Assembly: GCA_947471745.1 (NCBI GenBank)
Contig: CANJKZ010000084.1
Coordinates: forward strand, 2,526,501-2,590,500
Direction of reading: 5' to 3'
DNA: 64,000 nt
DNA from: Closterium sp. Naga37s-1
Taxonomy: Eukaryota; Streptophyta; Zygnematophyceae; Desmidiales; Closteriaceae
The position numbers and the translations under genes are program-made. The notes beneath the pieces are model-generated. The model did not search any database and was not told the origin of the DNA. It saw nothing but the letters and a program-made list of their open reading frames with translations. Position 1 is the first letter of the stretch, and every line of letters starts with the position of its first letter. This document shows positions 40,950 through 52,141 of this stretch, piece by piece.

Positions 40950-42740
40950 GTCAACGACCAGCAGGAAGTAACGCTCGTGAACCTGTCCACGGACACGGGC
41001 TGGGCCCCACACGTCTATGTGAAGAGTCTGCAGGGGAGCCTCCGTCGGAGGGAACGTGGAGGAGTGAGGAGCGGCTCGCTGCCGGCCCTCGACACAGGGA
41101 ACACAGGTAGGGGCAGGCCCCGGAGGAAGGGGAGGGAGGCACCGGGGGAGACCCGAGACAAGGGTATGGGAGGCCATACCTCGAAGACGAGGCAGGGAGG
41201 GGTGACCAAGGCGGTGGTGCCAAAGGAGAGTCTCGTGCGACAGAGGACGACACACGCAGGGGGCAGACGCTGGACTAGACCTGGACGCGGCTGCAAACAC
41301 CTGACTAGACGCGGCTACCTGACCAGACGCTGTGATCGGAGGAGACGCAGTAGTCAGTGTGTACAGACTCGACCCAGGCCGACGGGTGAACGTGGCCAGG
41401 TGGCGGCCTGTCCGAGAGCAAGTGCAGTGGGTCACACGCTGACCTCCAGGGGTGAACTGGTCGACCCACGCGTCCTGGAGGTCAGCTCCACTCACCAAGT
41501 TCGTAGAGAACGAGGGGAGGTGGAGTCCCGACAGCAAGCCCGACAGGGCCGCAGGACACGGTAGAACCGTGGAAGAGTGGGCAAGGACTGGACCCCTAGA
41601 GGGGTCAGCCAGGGAGACTGCGACAGGCCGACTGAGCGGCGTGAGTGTGGTGCTGTCGCGGAAGAAGGAGCGCGAAGCACCAGAGTCAAGTGTGAAAGTG
41701 CGCAAGGCCTTGGTAGGTGCAGTACCAGAGAGAGCAGACTCACCAGCACCTGGAGAAGCAGACTCACCAGTACCTGGAGTAGCAGACGCACTAGCACTTA
41801 GAGCACCAGCCTCAATGCCCGGGTCGGGTGGGACACTCAGGTAACAGTCACCCTCAGCACTATCAGTCATAGCATATATGGCAGCAAGAATAGCATCAAA
41901 ATCAAGATCAAAGATAGCAACATTCTGCCTAAGCAGATCACCCCAGCGAGGGAGCTCAACAGCGTCAGGAAACTGGGCGCGCCAAGCGTCAGTCAGACGA
42001 CCGAAGCAGCGCTGTGCAGTGTGTGGCAGTCCGCACGTCTTCCCACGACGCCCGCCGGTGCGAAGAACATAAGTGCAGGGACCAGCACCCCCAGACCTCC
42101 CACGCCCATCGTACCACTCACGAAGCTGCTGGGCCGACGGGTTCTCACGGGAACGTGGCTGCTGCTGGCGCTGGCTACCACCAAAGCCTCCACGCTGCGC
42201 GGCTGCACCTCGACCAACACCACCGCCGCCGCCACCTCCACCACTGCTGCCGCTGCCTCCACCGCCGCTGCCGCTGCCTCCACCACCTCCGCCGCTGCCT
42301 CCACCACCTCCACCGCCGCCACTGAAGCCCCCACTCCCGCCACCACCCCCACCTCCACCACCACCCCCTCCGCCTCCTCCACCGCCTCCGCCGCCGCCCC
42401 CGCCGTCCCCTCCACCACCCTTGCTCCCCTTGCCCTTGTTGTTGCGGCGCCTCCCTCTAGGAGCAGACGCAGCCCCAACCTCTTCAGTGCCAACGAGGTC
42501 GACAGCAGCACCAGAAGCAACAGAGGGGAGGAGGGGGACAGGGGAACACCCCTCAAAGAAAGGGGTGCGCTGGTCGCCGCGAGAAGCACCTACAGCTAAG
42601 ATACTCTTCTCAGCTGCAGTGAGGCGCTCCTCTAGCAGGTCGACAGTGAGCTCGGTGGGGCAAAGGGAGAGAAAGTGGTCCCTGACTGAAGCAAGGGAGT
42701 CAGGGAGGCGGGTGACTAGGTAGTAAAGAGTGATGTACAT
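40950..42740 (-). pseudogene. Gag C-terminus, protease, integrase start (element C), 5' of D
   Basis: About 590 codons from MYITLYYLVTRLPDSLASVR. It has a long poly-Gly/Ser tract (42180-42420), the Cys/His cluster CTYVLRTGGRRGKTCGLPHT then AQRC, protease FTLDSGASRSFFRDS, GRHLATFTRRPGSSLYTL, LLWHHRLGHPSLPRLRGM with CVPCVEGRQR, and LHIDVWGPARV, ending FLLVVD at element D. The Gag N-domain lies in another frame because of a 12-C run at 42741-42752. Confidence 0.88.
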
Positions 42741-43213
42741 GGGGGGGGGGGGTTCATGGCACAGAACTCAGTGGGAAGCGTAGCGCGGTAGCGGGCGTCA
42801 TTAGTGCGGAGGTGAGTAATGAGGTCAGCGACTGTGGCAAAGGCGGCAAGGTCAGGGAAAAGGTATGGCAGCATGAGGCGGCTGAGGGCAGCAGTGGCAG
42901 GGGAAGAGTAGCGCGCAACTACAGCGTCGTAGAAAGACTTAGCAGTCTTGTACTGGCCAAAATGCGCGCGCCCAACAGGCGGCAGGTGACTACGAACAGC
43001 AAGGCGAGCAACAGCGTCACGAGTGGTCCACTGCGAGCAAACCGTACTGTCAGCAATGGCAGCAGGTGCAGTAGAGACACCTGACGTGTGATCGAAAAGG
43101 GATACCCCATCCCTAGAGTCACACTGAAGAAAGATCTGCATGTCGTCAACCCACACGTCAAAGTCAACTGCACGTCCCTCAGCATCAAACGTGAGAACAG
43201 TAGGGCTAGCCAT
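42716..43213 (-). pseudogene. Gag N-terminal domain (element C)
   Basis: 165 codons from MASPTVLTFDAEGRAVDFDV through DDMQIFLQCDSRDGVSLFDH and SFYDAVVARYSSPATAALSR to a stop just past the C run. Very close to element A. Confidence 0.85.
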
Positions 43214-43249
43214 AGCAGCAGTAGCAGCAGTAGTAGTAGTGGCAGCAGA

Positions 43250-44095
43250 AGCAGTGCAAGCAGAAGGGCAGCGGGGCTCGGCAGTGCGGCGCGGTTCAGC
43301 TGGGAGGCGCGGCTCGGTGGGGCGGCGCGGCTCGGCTGGGCGGCGCGGCTCGGCAGGGCGGCGCGGCTCGGTTCCTGGCGGTGCAGCGCTGCAGCAGGCG
43401 GCGCGGCGTGGCAGGGCAGTGCAGGTGCTTACCAGGGGCGGGTGCAGGGCAGAGCCGCAGCTGGCGGTTTAGGTCAGGGCCGCGACCGGGGCGGCAACAG
43501 GGCAGGGCCGTGAGAGGGGCGGCAGTAGGGCAGGGCCGCGACAGGGCGGCTGCAGGGCAGAGGCCGCGACGGGCGGCGAAGGCAGGGCCGCGACTGGGGC
43601 GGCAGTAGGGCAGGGCCACGACAGGAGGCGGCTGCAGGGCAGGGGCCGCGACGTCGGCGAAGGCAGGGCCGCGATTGGTGCAGCAGTAGGGCAGGGGCCG
43701 CGACAGGGGGCGGCTGCAGGGAAGGGGCCGCGACGGGCGGCGAACGGGCTGACGACGGGCGGCGACGGGCCGACGACGGGTTGCAAAGGGGCCGGGACGG
43801 GCCGGCGACGGGCCGGGACTGGCCGGGACGGGCCGAAACGGGCCGAGACGGGCCGGGTCAGGCCGAGACGGGCCGGGACGTGCCGGGACGGGCCAGCGAC
43901 GAGCGGCGAAGGGTAGCACGGGGCCGCAGTGGGCGGCTAAGGCAGGGCCGCGACGCGTGGCGACGGGCCAGCGACGGGCAGCTACAGGCCGGGACGGGCC
44001 GGCTGAGGTAGGGCCGCTACGGGCCAGCTAGGGAAGGGCGCGCGACGGCGCAGGTAAGGCAGGCGCGAGGCGCGCTTCGGGCAGGGCAGGAAAAA
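43250..44095. repeat. Leader minisatellites of element C
   Basis: GGCGCGGCTCGG units (43270-43375), then GGGCGGCAGTAGGGCAGGGC units of about 30-60 bp (43470-43740), then GACGGGCCGGGA units (43745-43900). Long frames over these are compositional. Confidence 0.85.
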
Positions 44096-44155
44096 AAATG
44101 TTCGTGGTGGGCCCTAAAAAAAACGTTCCCACGAGGGAACCTGCTCAGAATACCA

Positions 44156-44286
44156 TATTAGAATATTGACCGAATGAGTGACTGAACTAGCAAGCAGGTG
44201 GGTACAAGTAGGAAACCTAAAAGTGTTGTACCCTATATGAACTACCCCACTACAGCCTAGATAGACTATAGCATATAAGTTTGACA
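44156..44286 (-). repeat. 5' LTR of element C (131 bp)
   Basis: TATTAGAATATTGACCG...AAGTTTGACA. The first dinucleotide is changed (TA for TG). Primer site TGGTATTCTGAGCAGG adjoins on the minus strand. Confidence 0.9.
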
Positions 44287-44303
44287 ATTTTCTCAGCCCA
44301 ACA
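44287..44303 (+). repeat. Solo LTR S2, last part
   Basis: ATTTTCTCAGCCCAACA completes S2; GCGGG follows as the target duplication. Confidence 0.9.
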
Positions 44304-44331
44304 GCGGGAACCTCCGGAATACGAGGTTGGG

Positions 44332-44769
44332 TGTTTTGGAAACATCTAGTTCGCACATATGTTGTGTAGAACACTACAACGTAAGCGAAGCGAACTACAA
44401 CGAAGTAAAAGCGAGTCAACCAAAGCGGTTGACAGAAAGACAACAGCAAGAGGTTAAGTGAAGGTCAAAGGTCAGCGACCTTTGACTCCCCGAAAAGCAG
44501 CGCGACAGCAAGGACACATAACTGACTCGCTATTGAGGAGTTACCCGAGTCGTCGCTATATCGAACTGCAACAGCAGTTACACTTAAACCCTTCGTATTC
44601 CTTGTAATCATATAAAGCCTTGTATATCTTTGCTATAATAAACTTATCTTGTTCTCACATACTAGTGCAAGGTGGTTCAATTGGTTTACTATTACGCTTC
44701 CGCTAATACATCACCACTCTGATACTTTAGTCTTGAAAACGATCCTAAGGGCTATTTCTCAGCCCAACA
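44332..44769 (+). repeat. LTR S3, probable 5' LTR of plus-strand element N
   Basis: TGTTTTGGAAACATC...GGGCTATTTCTCAGCCCAACA, 438 bp, same family as S1 and S2. It has the variant hairpin CAAAGGTC-AGC-GACCTTTG (44466-44484). Unlike S1 and S2 it has no matching 5-bp flanks. This would fit if it is the 5' LTR of an element whose body continues at 59710 beyond element E. Confidence 0.7.
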
Positions 44770-44778
44770 CGGTGCATG

Positions 44779-44910
44779 TGTCGGAAGTAGGAACGTAAGA
44801 ATAACTAGGATGATGGGCAAGCTAGGATTGTATAGCTAACCCTAACCCTAAAGTATTGTACCCTTTAGGGTATGCCCCACAACAACCTACAGAACAAATA
44901 CAATTTGACA
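44779..44910 (-). repeat. 3' LTR of element E (132 bp)
   Basis: TGTCGGAAGTAGG...ACAATTTGACA, with the CACCCCCATAGG tract following. It contains CTAACCCTAACCCTAAAG, two and a half plant-type telomere repeats. Confidence 0.8.
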
Positions 44911-45072
44911 CACCCCCATAGGCAAAGTGGGGGTTAGAAAACACATCAGATGGTCACAAGACCAGTTCACATGCAGAGTTCTAAATGCACAAGCAGGACA
45001 GTGATAACAACCAAGAAAGAACAATCATGCAGGAATATATATGTATATATATAGATCACAGTACAAGACAAG

Positions 45073-45642
45073 TCAAGCAACCAGCAGGTGAGGCAGAGTA
45101 GGCACAAGGCCTAGAGCAGTGCAAAAACGCTGATGATCACCAGGCCCAAGGGCCTTGGTGAAGACATCAGCAGTGTTGGCCCGAGAGGCCACGTAATCAA
45201 GGCGCAGCTGACCATGCTGCTGCAGCTCCCGAGCAAGAAAGTAACGAAGAGCAATGTGCTTTGTTATGTGCTCCACTCTCTGCTCCTGACACACGGCAAT
45301 CATGGCATTGTTGTCAACGTACAGAACTGGAGGAGAACGAGGCCGCTCACCCAAGTCGGTCAGCAGGTAGGTCAGCCAGCGTAACTCCTGTGCAGCCATG
45401 GCCCCAGCGTAGATCTCGGCCTCACAGCTGGAACAAAGCACAAAAGACGAACGAGTGGACCTCCACGAGACAGAACCAGAGCCGAGACTGGAAGAGTAAC
45501 CCTGGGACGACCGTTGAGTCGCCTGGTCGTCAGCCCAAGAAGCGTTGGAGTGTCCTGTGAGTACCACTGGACCCCGTCCTCCAAGCACGAGCCCCATGCC
45601 CGATGTACTGCACAAGTAACACAATACCCTCTGCGCATCTGT
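45073..45642 (-). pseudogene. RNase H (element E)
   Basis: CYLCSTSGMGLVLGGRGPVV, GHSNASWADDQATQRSSQGY, CSSCEAEIYAGAMAAQELRW, YVDNNAMIAVCQEQRVEHIT, then FTKALGPGDHQRFCTALGLV to the natural end. The second residue of the GHADAS motif region has changed (A/D to S/N), which touches a catalytic Asp position. A TAG near 45642 and a frame change separate it from the RT end. Confidence 0.75.
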
Positions 45643-46562
45643 CTAGTGCTCCTTCCTGTGTCGCGTGGGGGCGACGAAGCGAGCAAGGATGCTAAGAGGG
45701 TACGTGAGGTCCGGTCGTGTGCACGTCATCAGGTACATGAGGCAACCCACAAGCTCTGGGTACGGGCCACTAAGCTCTACGGACTTGTTCGAAGGTGGAG
45801 CTGAGAGCGAGTGGCCGGTAGCCAAAGGAGTGGGCTGTGGCGAGGAGAACCGAAGCGGAAGCCCTAAAGGACCTGGTGCACCATGTGTGACTGAGTCAGT
45901 GTGATGGTGCACCATGCTCTATCCTGGGTGATCTGCAAGCCAAGATAGCTACGCAGCTCACCCAGGTCTGTGCAAGTGTGTCTCTTCTTCAGTTCCGCCT
46001 TCACAAGGGTCAGCGCCTCAGTGTCGGCAGTAGCAAAGACCAAGTCGTCTACGTACACGAGGATGTAGAATGTCGGCAGAGTAGGGTCGGTGCGGAGAAA
46101 CAGCGACGGGTCAGCAATGGAAGGAGCAAAACCAAGAGCCGCAAGTGTCATCCTCAGTGAGTCGTGCCACTCGCGGGGCGCCTGGCGGAGACCATAGACT
46201 GGCCGCCGGAGACTCCACAGGGTAACCTCTGGAAACGACCCAGTGAAGCCAGGTGGGCGGCGCAGCCAGATCTCCTCGTGAAGGCTGCCCTGCAAGAAAG
46301 CTGTGGAGAAGTCGACGGAGTGCAACTCGTAGTCACGCTGTGCTGCAACGAGTATCAACACCTGAATAGTAGTCATCTTCGGGGTGGGGGAGAATGTCTG
46401 AAAGAAGTCAACCCCCTGTCGCTGATTGAAGCCTCGAGCAACGTAACGCACCTTGAAGGCAGGCGGAGAACCCGGCGGCCGCTTCACCCTGAAAATCCAC
46501 ATGCCATCGACTATGTTTGCCCCAAGTGGGGGAACCTCGTCGACAGGATGCCATCTCGGCAT
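45643..46562 (-). pseudogene. Reverse transcriptase (element E)
   Basis: DGMWIFRVKRPPGSPPAFKV, RYVARGFNQRQGVDFFQTFS, VDFSTAFLQGSLHEEIWLRR, YGLRQAPREWHDSLRM, ILVYVDDLVFATAD, LGLQITQDRAWCTITLTQSH. The frame changes at about 45870 into SPQPTPLATGHSLSAPPSN, and a deletion near 46545 joins this to the preceding segment. The catalytic Asp pair is present. Confidence 0.8.
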
Positions 46563-48037
46563 CTATGGCTGCCTGCCACAGAGAGGAGTAAGGACCCGTA
46601 ATCGCCTCTGCGTAAGAGCGCGGGGTCGGGATGTCTGGTGCATCCGGGTCTCCCTTAGGGGCAAGCAGCATGGAAGCGAAACGATGTACAGCAGCTGCAA
46701 GATACTCAAAGTCCTCGTGCCTGTCCTCAAGGACGTCCGTGCCAAGAGCACACTCACCCCCGACGGACGAAGGAGTGGCAGACGCTGACTCAGCAATAAG
46801 AGCAGTGGCGTAGTCTAGACGGAAGGCAGCAGCAAAGTCAAGCAGCTCTGCAACGAGAGCAGACGCAGCAGCAGACTCAAAAGAAGGGTCAGTGATAGCA
46901 GTGGCGAGGAGACGAGAAACAGTGGGACTGGCAGCACGAGCGCGGTCAAACTCAGGGTCAGGGACCTCAGGAAGAGAGGCAGAGAAACACGCAGTGGAAC
47001 AGAGGAAGGACGGAGTGCCATAGCATGCGTGCGAGGGACAGGAGGAGGACGCGAACGAGGAACGCGACGAGTAGTGCGAACAGGTGAGACAGGACGAGAC
47101 GTAGGCTGACGACGCTCTGTAAGACCGCCAAACTGCTCAGCGTAAGAAGAAGGAGCAGGCAGTGGGGAGGCTGACAGTAACGGTGGCTGCGACTGGTCAG
47201 GCGGTGGACACAGGAGGGAAGGAGTAAGGCTAGTAGAAGACGGGACATCAAGAACCTACTGAAGCAGGGGAACGAAGTACGGTCGCGGCCGCACAGTGCC
47301 TCCAGCACCTCCAGCTCCAGGGTCAACAGCTCCAGCTCCTGCAGCTCCAGCACCTCCCGCGCCAGTTCCTCAATCTCCAGCTCCTCCAGCTCCAGCGCCT
47401 CCAGCGCCAGCGCCACCAGCGCAAGAGCCTCCATCTCCAGCAGCTCCAAGCTCCGTAGGGTCTCCAGCTCCAGCGGCCCCAACACCACCAGTCTCGGCAG
47501 CTCCAGCACCCCTGGTACGAGCACCTCTAGGACCAGCAGCCGCAGAACCTCCAGTACCACCAGCTCCAGCAGTAACTCTAGCACCTCCAGTTCCAGCGTC
47601 TCCAGCGTCTCCAGCTCCGGTAGCTCCACTCCGAAGGCGTGCGCGCTGAACAAGCCACTCACGCAGCTGCTGCGGAGACAGTCGCGACGAAGCACCAGCA
47701 GGACCTCCAGACGAAGCAGCACCCCGAGGCTCAGCACCCCCAGACTCCGTACCCTCCTACTTAGCACCCCCAGGCTCAACACCCTCAGGCTCAGCACCCC
47801 TAGGCTCCCCACCCGCAGGCTCAGCACCCCCAGGCTCCTCACCCCCAGGCTCAGCACCCCCAGACCCAGCACCCTCAGACTCCGCACCCCCCGGCTCCAC
47901 ACCCCCAGATGCAGCACCCCCTGACGCAGCACCTCGAGCAGCACCTGAGCCGATAGCTACCTGGACAGGCGCAGTACCAAGGAGAGGGTCTACCTGAGAC
48001 ACACCTGAGGGGTAAGGACCCTGGGGGGGGAGGGGGT
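46563..48037 (-). pseudogene. Pol linker (element E)
   Basis: Holds the pre-RT segment (APKGDPDAPDIPTPRSYAEA, 46600-46671), a Leu/Arg/Ser-rich portion, and GGAEPGG/GGVEPGG repeats near 47750-47950 with LPPQGPYPSGVSQVDP at 48000. Reading frame changes several times. The Pro/Ala frame on the plus strand at 47296-47649 is a shadow. Confidence 0.6.
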
Positions 48038-48938
48038 CTACCGGAGGGGAACCTGGAGCAAGGAAGAGCGGCGGGAGTGGGGGAGGGGCAGAGCGGTAGG
48101 GGAAGAGACCGTAAATGGGAACCGACTCGTCAAACATGACGTCCTGAGAGGGGAAGACACGACGCAAGGTGGGGTGGTAAAATTGCCAGCCAGGCGCGTC
48201 AGGGGAAAAGCCAAGGAAGACGCAGGGAATAGCGCGGGCGGAGAGCTTGTCTGCAGACGTATCGCGAACAAAGGCACGAGAACCCCAGACCCGGAACACC
48301 GACGCATCGCCAACCTCCCCCGTCCAACGCAGTGTGGGCAAGGTTTCCGGTAAGGAGACACAGGGGTTGAGCTAATGCGCAGCGTATCGGACCGCAAACG
48401 GCTACAGAAAATGGGGAGCAGCCGCATGGATCATGGAGGTACGAGTGACCTCCATGACTAAGCAATTGCGACGTTCAGCAATCCCATTTTGTTGAGGTGA
48501 GTCCGGAAGCGTGAACGATTGGAGAATGCCCTCTCCACGACAAAAGTCCCGCAAGAGGTCGGAGGAGAACTCACCACCTTTGTCAGAGTGCAGATGCAGG
48601 ACAGGAAGGTCCTCGCGGAACCGCTCGCGGAGCTGGAGACGGACTGTGCGGATCCAAGGGATCAAGACATCAACGACCTGACCCTTGCTGCGCAAGGGGA
48701 AGACCGTGGTGTACCGCGTGTAGTCGTCAACAACCAGCAGAAAGTAGCGCTCACGGCCCTGTCCACTGACGCGGGCTGGGCCCCACACGTCCATGTGGAG
48801 AGTCTGCAGGGGAGCAGTCGTCGGGGGAAACGAGGAGTGAGGAGCGGCGCGCTGCCACCCCTCGACGCAAGGAAGGCAGGGCGGGGCAGGCGAGGGCGGG
48901 AGGGGAGGCAGAGACAAGAAGACGGGAGTGCATGCCAC
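48038..48938 (-). pseudogene. Integrase (element E)
   Basis: CLPCVEGWQRAAPHSSF (zinc-site end), LHMDVWGPARVSGQGRERYF, LHLHSDKGGEFSSDLLRDF, SPQQNGIAERRNCLVMEVTR: the D, D, E triad is complete. A stop at 48402 and a frame change near 48380 precede PTLRWTGEVGDASVFRVWGS and YHPTLRRVFPSQDVMFDES. The HHRLGH part is in another frame near 48940-48985. Confidence 0.8.
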
Positions 48939-49008
48939 GAAGGCGAGGCAGGGAGGGGTGACCCTGGTGGTGGTGCCACAGAAGAGTCTGGTGCGACAGG
49001 AGGCGACA

Positions 49009-49794
49009 CTAGCAAGAGGCGGCTAACTGACCTGACACGGACACCTGAGCAGACGCAGCTACCTGAGGAGGCTCGATAGCCAGTGTGTACAGACTCGACC
49101 CTGGCCGACAAGTGAACGTGGCCAGGTGACGCCCCGTCCGTGTGCACGTGCAGATCAACACACGCTGACCCCCAGAAGTGGTGGTAGTGACCATCGCATC
49201 CTGGACGGCAGCGGTACTCACCAAGTTCGTAGAGAACGAGGGGAGGTGAAGACCTGACAATGAGCCGAACGGAACCGCTGGACACGGGAGGACAGTGGAG
49301 GAACGGGCCACGACCGGGCCCCCGGAGGGGTTAGCCAGTCTGACCGGGACAGGTGCAGGGAGAGGAGTGAGGGTGGTGCTGTCACGAAAGAAACAGCGCA
49401 TGGCACATGAGTCCAACGTGAAGGTGTGCAAGGCCTGAGCAAGCGCAGTACCAAGGAGAGTACCAGACTCACTAGCACCTAGAGCAGCAGCCGCTATACC
49501 TGGGTCAGGTGGCACACACCGGTAACAGTCACCCTCAGCACTAGCAGACAAAGCATACATAGCAGAAAGAATAGCATCATAGTCTAGGTCAAAGATAGCA
49601 ACTCTAGACCTAAGCAGATCTGCCCAGCGAGGGCGCTCGACGTCGTCACCAAACTCAGCACGCCGGGCGTCGTCGAGGCGGGAGAAGCAGCGGTGCTGAG
49701 TGTGAAGCTTCCCGCATGTCTGACGAGCACGGAAACCCGTGCGAATGACATACGGGCAGCTATCACTACCCCCAGACATCCCACGCCAAAACAA
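49009..49794 (-). pseudogene. Cys/His cluster, protease and pre-integrase (element E)
   Basis: 261 codons. CPYVIRTGFRARQTCGKLHT then QHRC repeats the family spacing CX13CX3HX4C. Then RLDDARRAEFGDDVERPRWA and MYALSASAEGDCYRCVPPDP; the protease region is FTLDSCAMRCFF (Cys-Ala for Gly-Ala in DSGA, probably inactive). GRHLATFTCRPGSSLYTL follows. A TAG at 49011-49009 ends it. Confidence 0.8.
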
Positions 49795-50858
49795 CCACTC
49801 ACGGAGCTGCTGGGGCGACTGGGTCTCGCTCCAACGCTGCTGCTGCTGCCGCTGACCACCACCAAGGCCTCCACGCCGAGGTCCATTCCTACCGCCACCA
49901 GTCCCATCGCCTCCACTGCCGCCACTCCCACCACTGCCTCCACTGTCGCCACCAGAGCCCCCACTCCCGCCACCAGTCCCACCGCCGCCACCACCTCCAC
50001 CACTTCCACCACCTCCACTGCTGCCCCCACCACCACTCCCGCTGCCACCTCCACCACCACCGCTGCCACCTCCACCACCCCTGGCACCCTTGCCCTTGCT
50101 GCTGCGGCGCTTCGCACTAGCAGAAGTAGCCCAGACGTCCTCAGCAACTGAGACGTCTGCAGCAGCAGCAGAGGCATAGGAGGGGGCAAGGGGGGAGGGG
50201 GAGCACCTCTCAAAGAAGGGCGGGTGTGGAGTGCCACGAGCAACACCTACAGAAACTGCACTAGTCTCAGCTGCGAAGAGATGCTGCTCAAGGAGGTCAA
50301 CAGTGAGGGAGGTGGTGTCAATGGAGAGAAAGTGGTCCCTGACAGAGCGAAGAGAGTCAGGGAGGCGAGTGACTATGAAGTAGAGGGTGATGATTATCGG
50401 GGGCTAGTTCCTGTCAAGGAACTCAGCAGGGACGGTAGCGCGGTAGAGAGCGTCGCTAGTGCGTAGGTGGGAAACAAAGTCCTCTACTATGGCAAAAGCT
50501 GACAGCTCGGGGAACAGGTAGGGCAGTAGTAGTCGGCCTAGCGCAGCACTGGTAGGCGAGGAGTAGCGAGTGAATACAGCGTCGTACAGGGCCTGTGCTG
50601 TCCAAAGTGAGCGCATTCGGCTAACGGCAGGTGGTTGCGAATGGCTAAGCGGGCAGCAGCGTCGCGAGAAAGCCACTGTGAGCGAGTCGCACTGTCAGCT
50701 GTGGCGGGAGGGGTAGTAGCGGCACCTGACGCGAGGTCAAACAACGACACACTGTCCTTAGAATCGCTCAGTATGTACAGCTGCAGGTCATCGAGCCACG
50801 TGTCAAACTGAACCGGTCTGCCCTCATGATCGAACGCGAGAACTCGAAGGGAAGCCAT
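49795..50858 (-). pseudogene. Gag (element E), several frames
   Basis: From the ATG at 50858: MASLRVLAFDHEGRPVQFDT, DDLQLYILSDSKDSVSLFDL, RDAAARLAIRNHLPLAECAH. A deletion near 50605 shifts into LYDAVFTRYSSPTSAALGRL and LLPYLFPELSAFAIV (to 50404). After that come ITLYYLVTRLP-like remnants and a Gly/Val-rich tract (49900-50070). Not functional. Confidence 0.7.
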
Positions 50859-50919
50859 AGTGGCGCAACACATAGGAGCAGCAGTAGCAGCAGTAGCAGT
50901 AGCAGCAGCAGGAGTAGCA

Positions 50920-51017
50920 GCAGAGGGGCCGAGGGGCCGGAGGCGTAGGGGCGTCGGGCCGCGGGGCCAAGAGAGAAGGGGCCGAGGGGCCGGGGGCCTA
51001 GGGGGGTCGGGCCGCGG
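50920..51017. repeat. Leader repeat of element E, part left of F
   Basis: GGGGCCGAGGGGCCGG, GCCTAGGGGCGTCGGGCCGC units. The same array resumes at 58438, which shows that F sits inside E's leader. Confidence 0.75.
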
Positions 51018-51150
51018 TGTGAGAAAGATAGACGAAAGAATGAATGAACTAGAAATGAGATGGGTACAAATAGGAAACACATAAGTGTTGTACCCTCTAA
51101 GAGCTACCCCACTACAGCCTAAATAGACCATAGCAGATATAAGTTTGACA
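51018..51150 (-). repeat. 3' LTR of element F (133 bp)
   Basis: TGTGAGAAAGATAGACG...AAGTTTGACA, followed by the CACCCCCATAGG tract. Confidence 0.85.
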
Positions 51151-51379
51151 CACCCCCATAGGCAAAGTGGGGGAGAACAAGAGGTCACAAGACCAGTCAA
51201 GAAAAGCATAGCAAGCTCAGGGTGGATCACAAAGTCACCACACAGTCTGAGCACAAGCAAAGGGCCATAAGGCCAGTTCACATGCAGAGTTATATAAAGG
51301 AAAGCAAACAGTATAGTGAACACAACCTAGCAAGCGTAAGCATGCAGGTATAAGTATATAGAGTACAGTACAAGCAGAG

Positions 51380-52141
51380 TCAAGAAGTCAACAAGTGAGG
51401 CACAGTAGGGACAAGGCCTAACACAGTACAGAAACGCTGATGATCACAAGGCTGAAGTGCCTTGGTGAAAACATCAGCAGTGTTGGCCTGAGAGGCCACG
51501 TAAGCAAGACGAAGCTGGCCACGCTGCTGCAACTCTCGAGCAAGGAAGTAGCGCAGAGCAATGTGCTTCGTTCTGTGCTCCAGTCTGTGCTCCTGACACA
51601 AGGCCAGCATGGCCTTGTTGTCGACGTACAGAACTGGAGGAGAACGAGGCGCCTCTCCCAAGTCGGTCAGCAGGTAGGTGAGCCAGCAAAGCTCCTGTGC
51701 AGCCATGGCCCCAGCGTAGATCTCAGCCTCACAACTAGAGCTGAGAACAGAAGAAGAGCGGGTAGACCACCAGGAGACAGAACCGGAGCCAAGGCTGAAG
51801 GTGTAACCCTGTGACGACCGCTGCGTAGCCAAGTCGTCAACCCAGGAGGCGTCAGCGTGACCAGTGAGGACAACTCGAGCCCGTCCTCCAAGCACGAGCC
51901 CCATGCCCGATGTACTGCACAAGTATCGCAACACCCTCTTCGCAGCATCCCAGTGCACCTTTCGGTGCCTGCCGGGAGCCACGTAGCGAGCCAGAAGGCT
52001 GAGAGAGTATGCGAGGTCAGGTCGTGTGCAAGTCATCAGGTACATGAGGCAGCCCACAAGCTCTGGATACGGGCCACTCGGCTCTACGGACTCGTCCGAA
52101 GGTGGAGCTGAGAGCGAGTGACCGGTAGGCAGAGGAGTGGA
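51380..52141 (-). pseudogene. RNase H (element F)
   Basis: In frame with RT after a TAG at 52142-52144 (a CAG in A). GCLMYLMTCTRPDLAYSLSL, GHADASWVDD, SSCEAEIYAGAMAAQELCWL, YVDNKAMLALCQE, VFTKALQPCDHQRFCTVLGL to the natural stop. Otherwise intact. Confidence 0.85.

Larger units (their letters stand above)
30449..44286 (-). mobile_element. Element C: full-length family-1 Copia, TSD ATTTT, split by element D
   Basis: 3' LTR 30449-30566 (118 bp) and 5' LTR 44156-44286 (131 bp), with exact duplication ATTTT (30444-30448, 44287-44291) inside S2. Without D it is about 7.37 kb. All domains are present but have several frameshifts. D interrupts integrase between VVD and DYSRY. The 3' LTR lacks about 13 bp present in the 5' LTR, between the arms of the hairpin. 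Confidence 0.95.

Noticed and set aside
44841-44858. Interstitial telomere
   Set aside because: CTAACCCTAACCCTAAAG lies inside an LTR and is only two and a half units; treated as an LTR motif.
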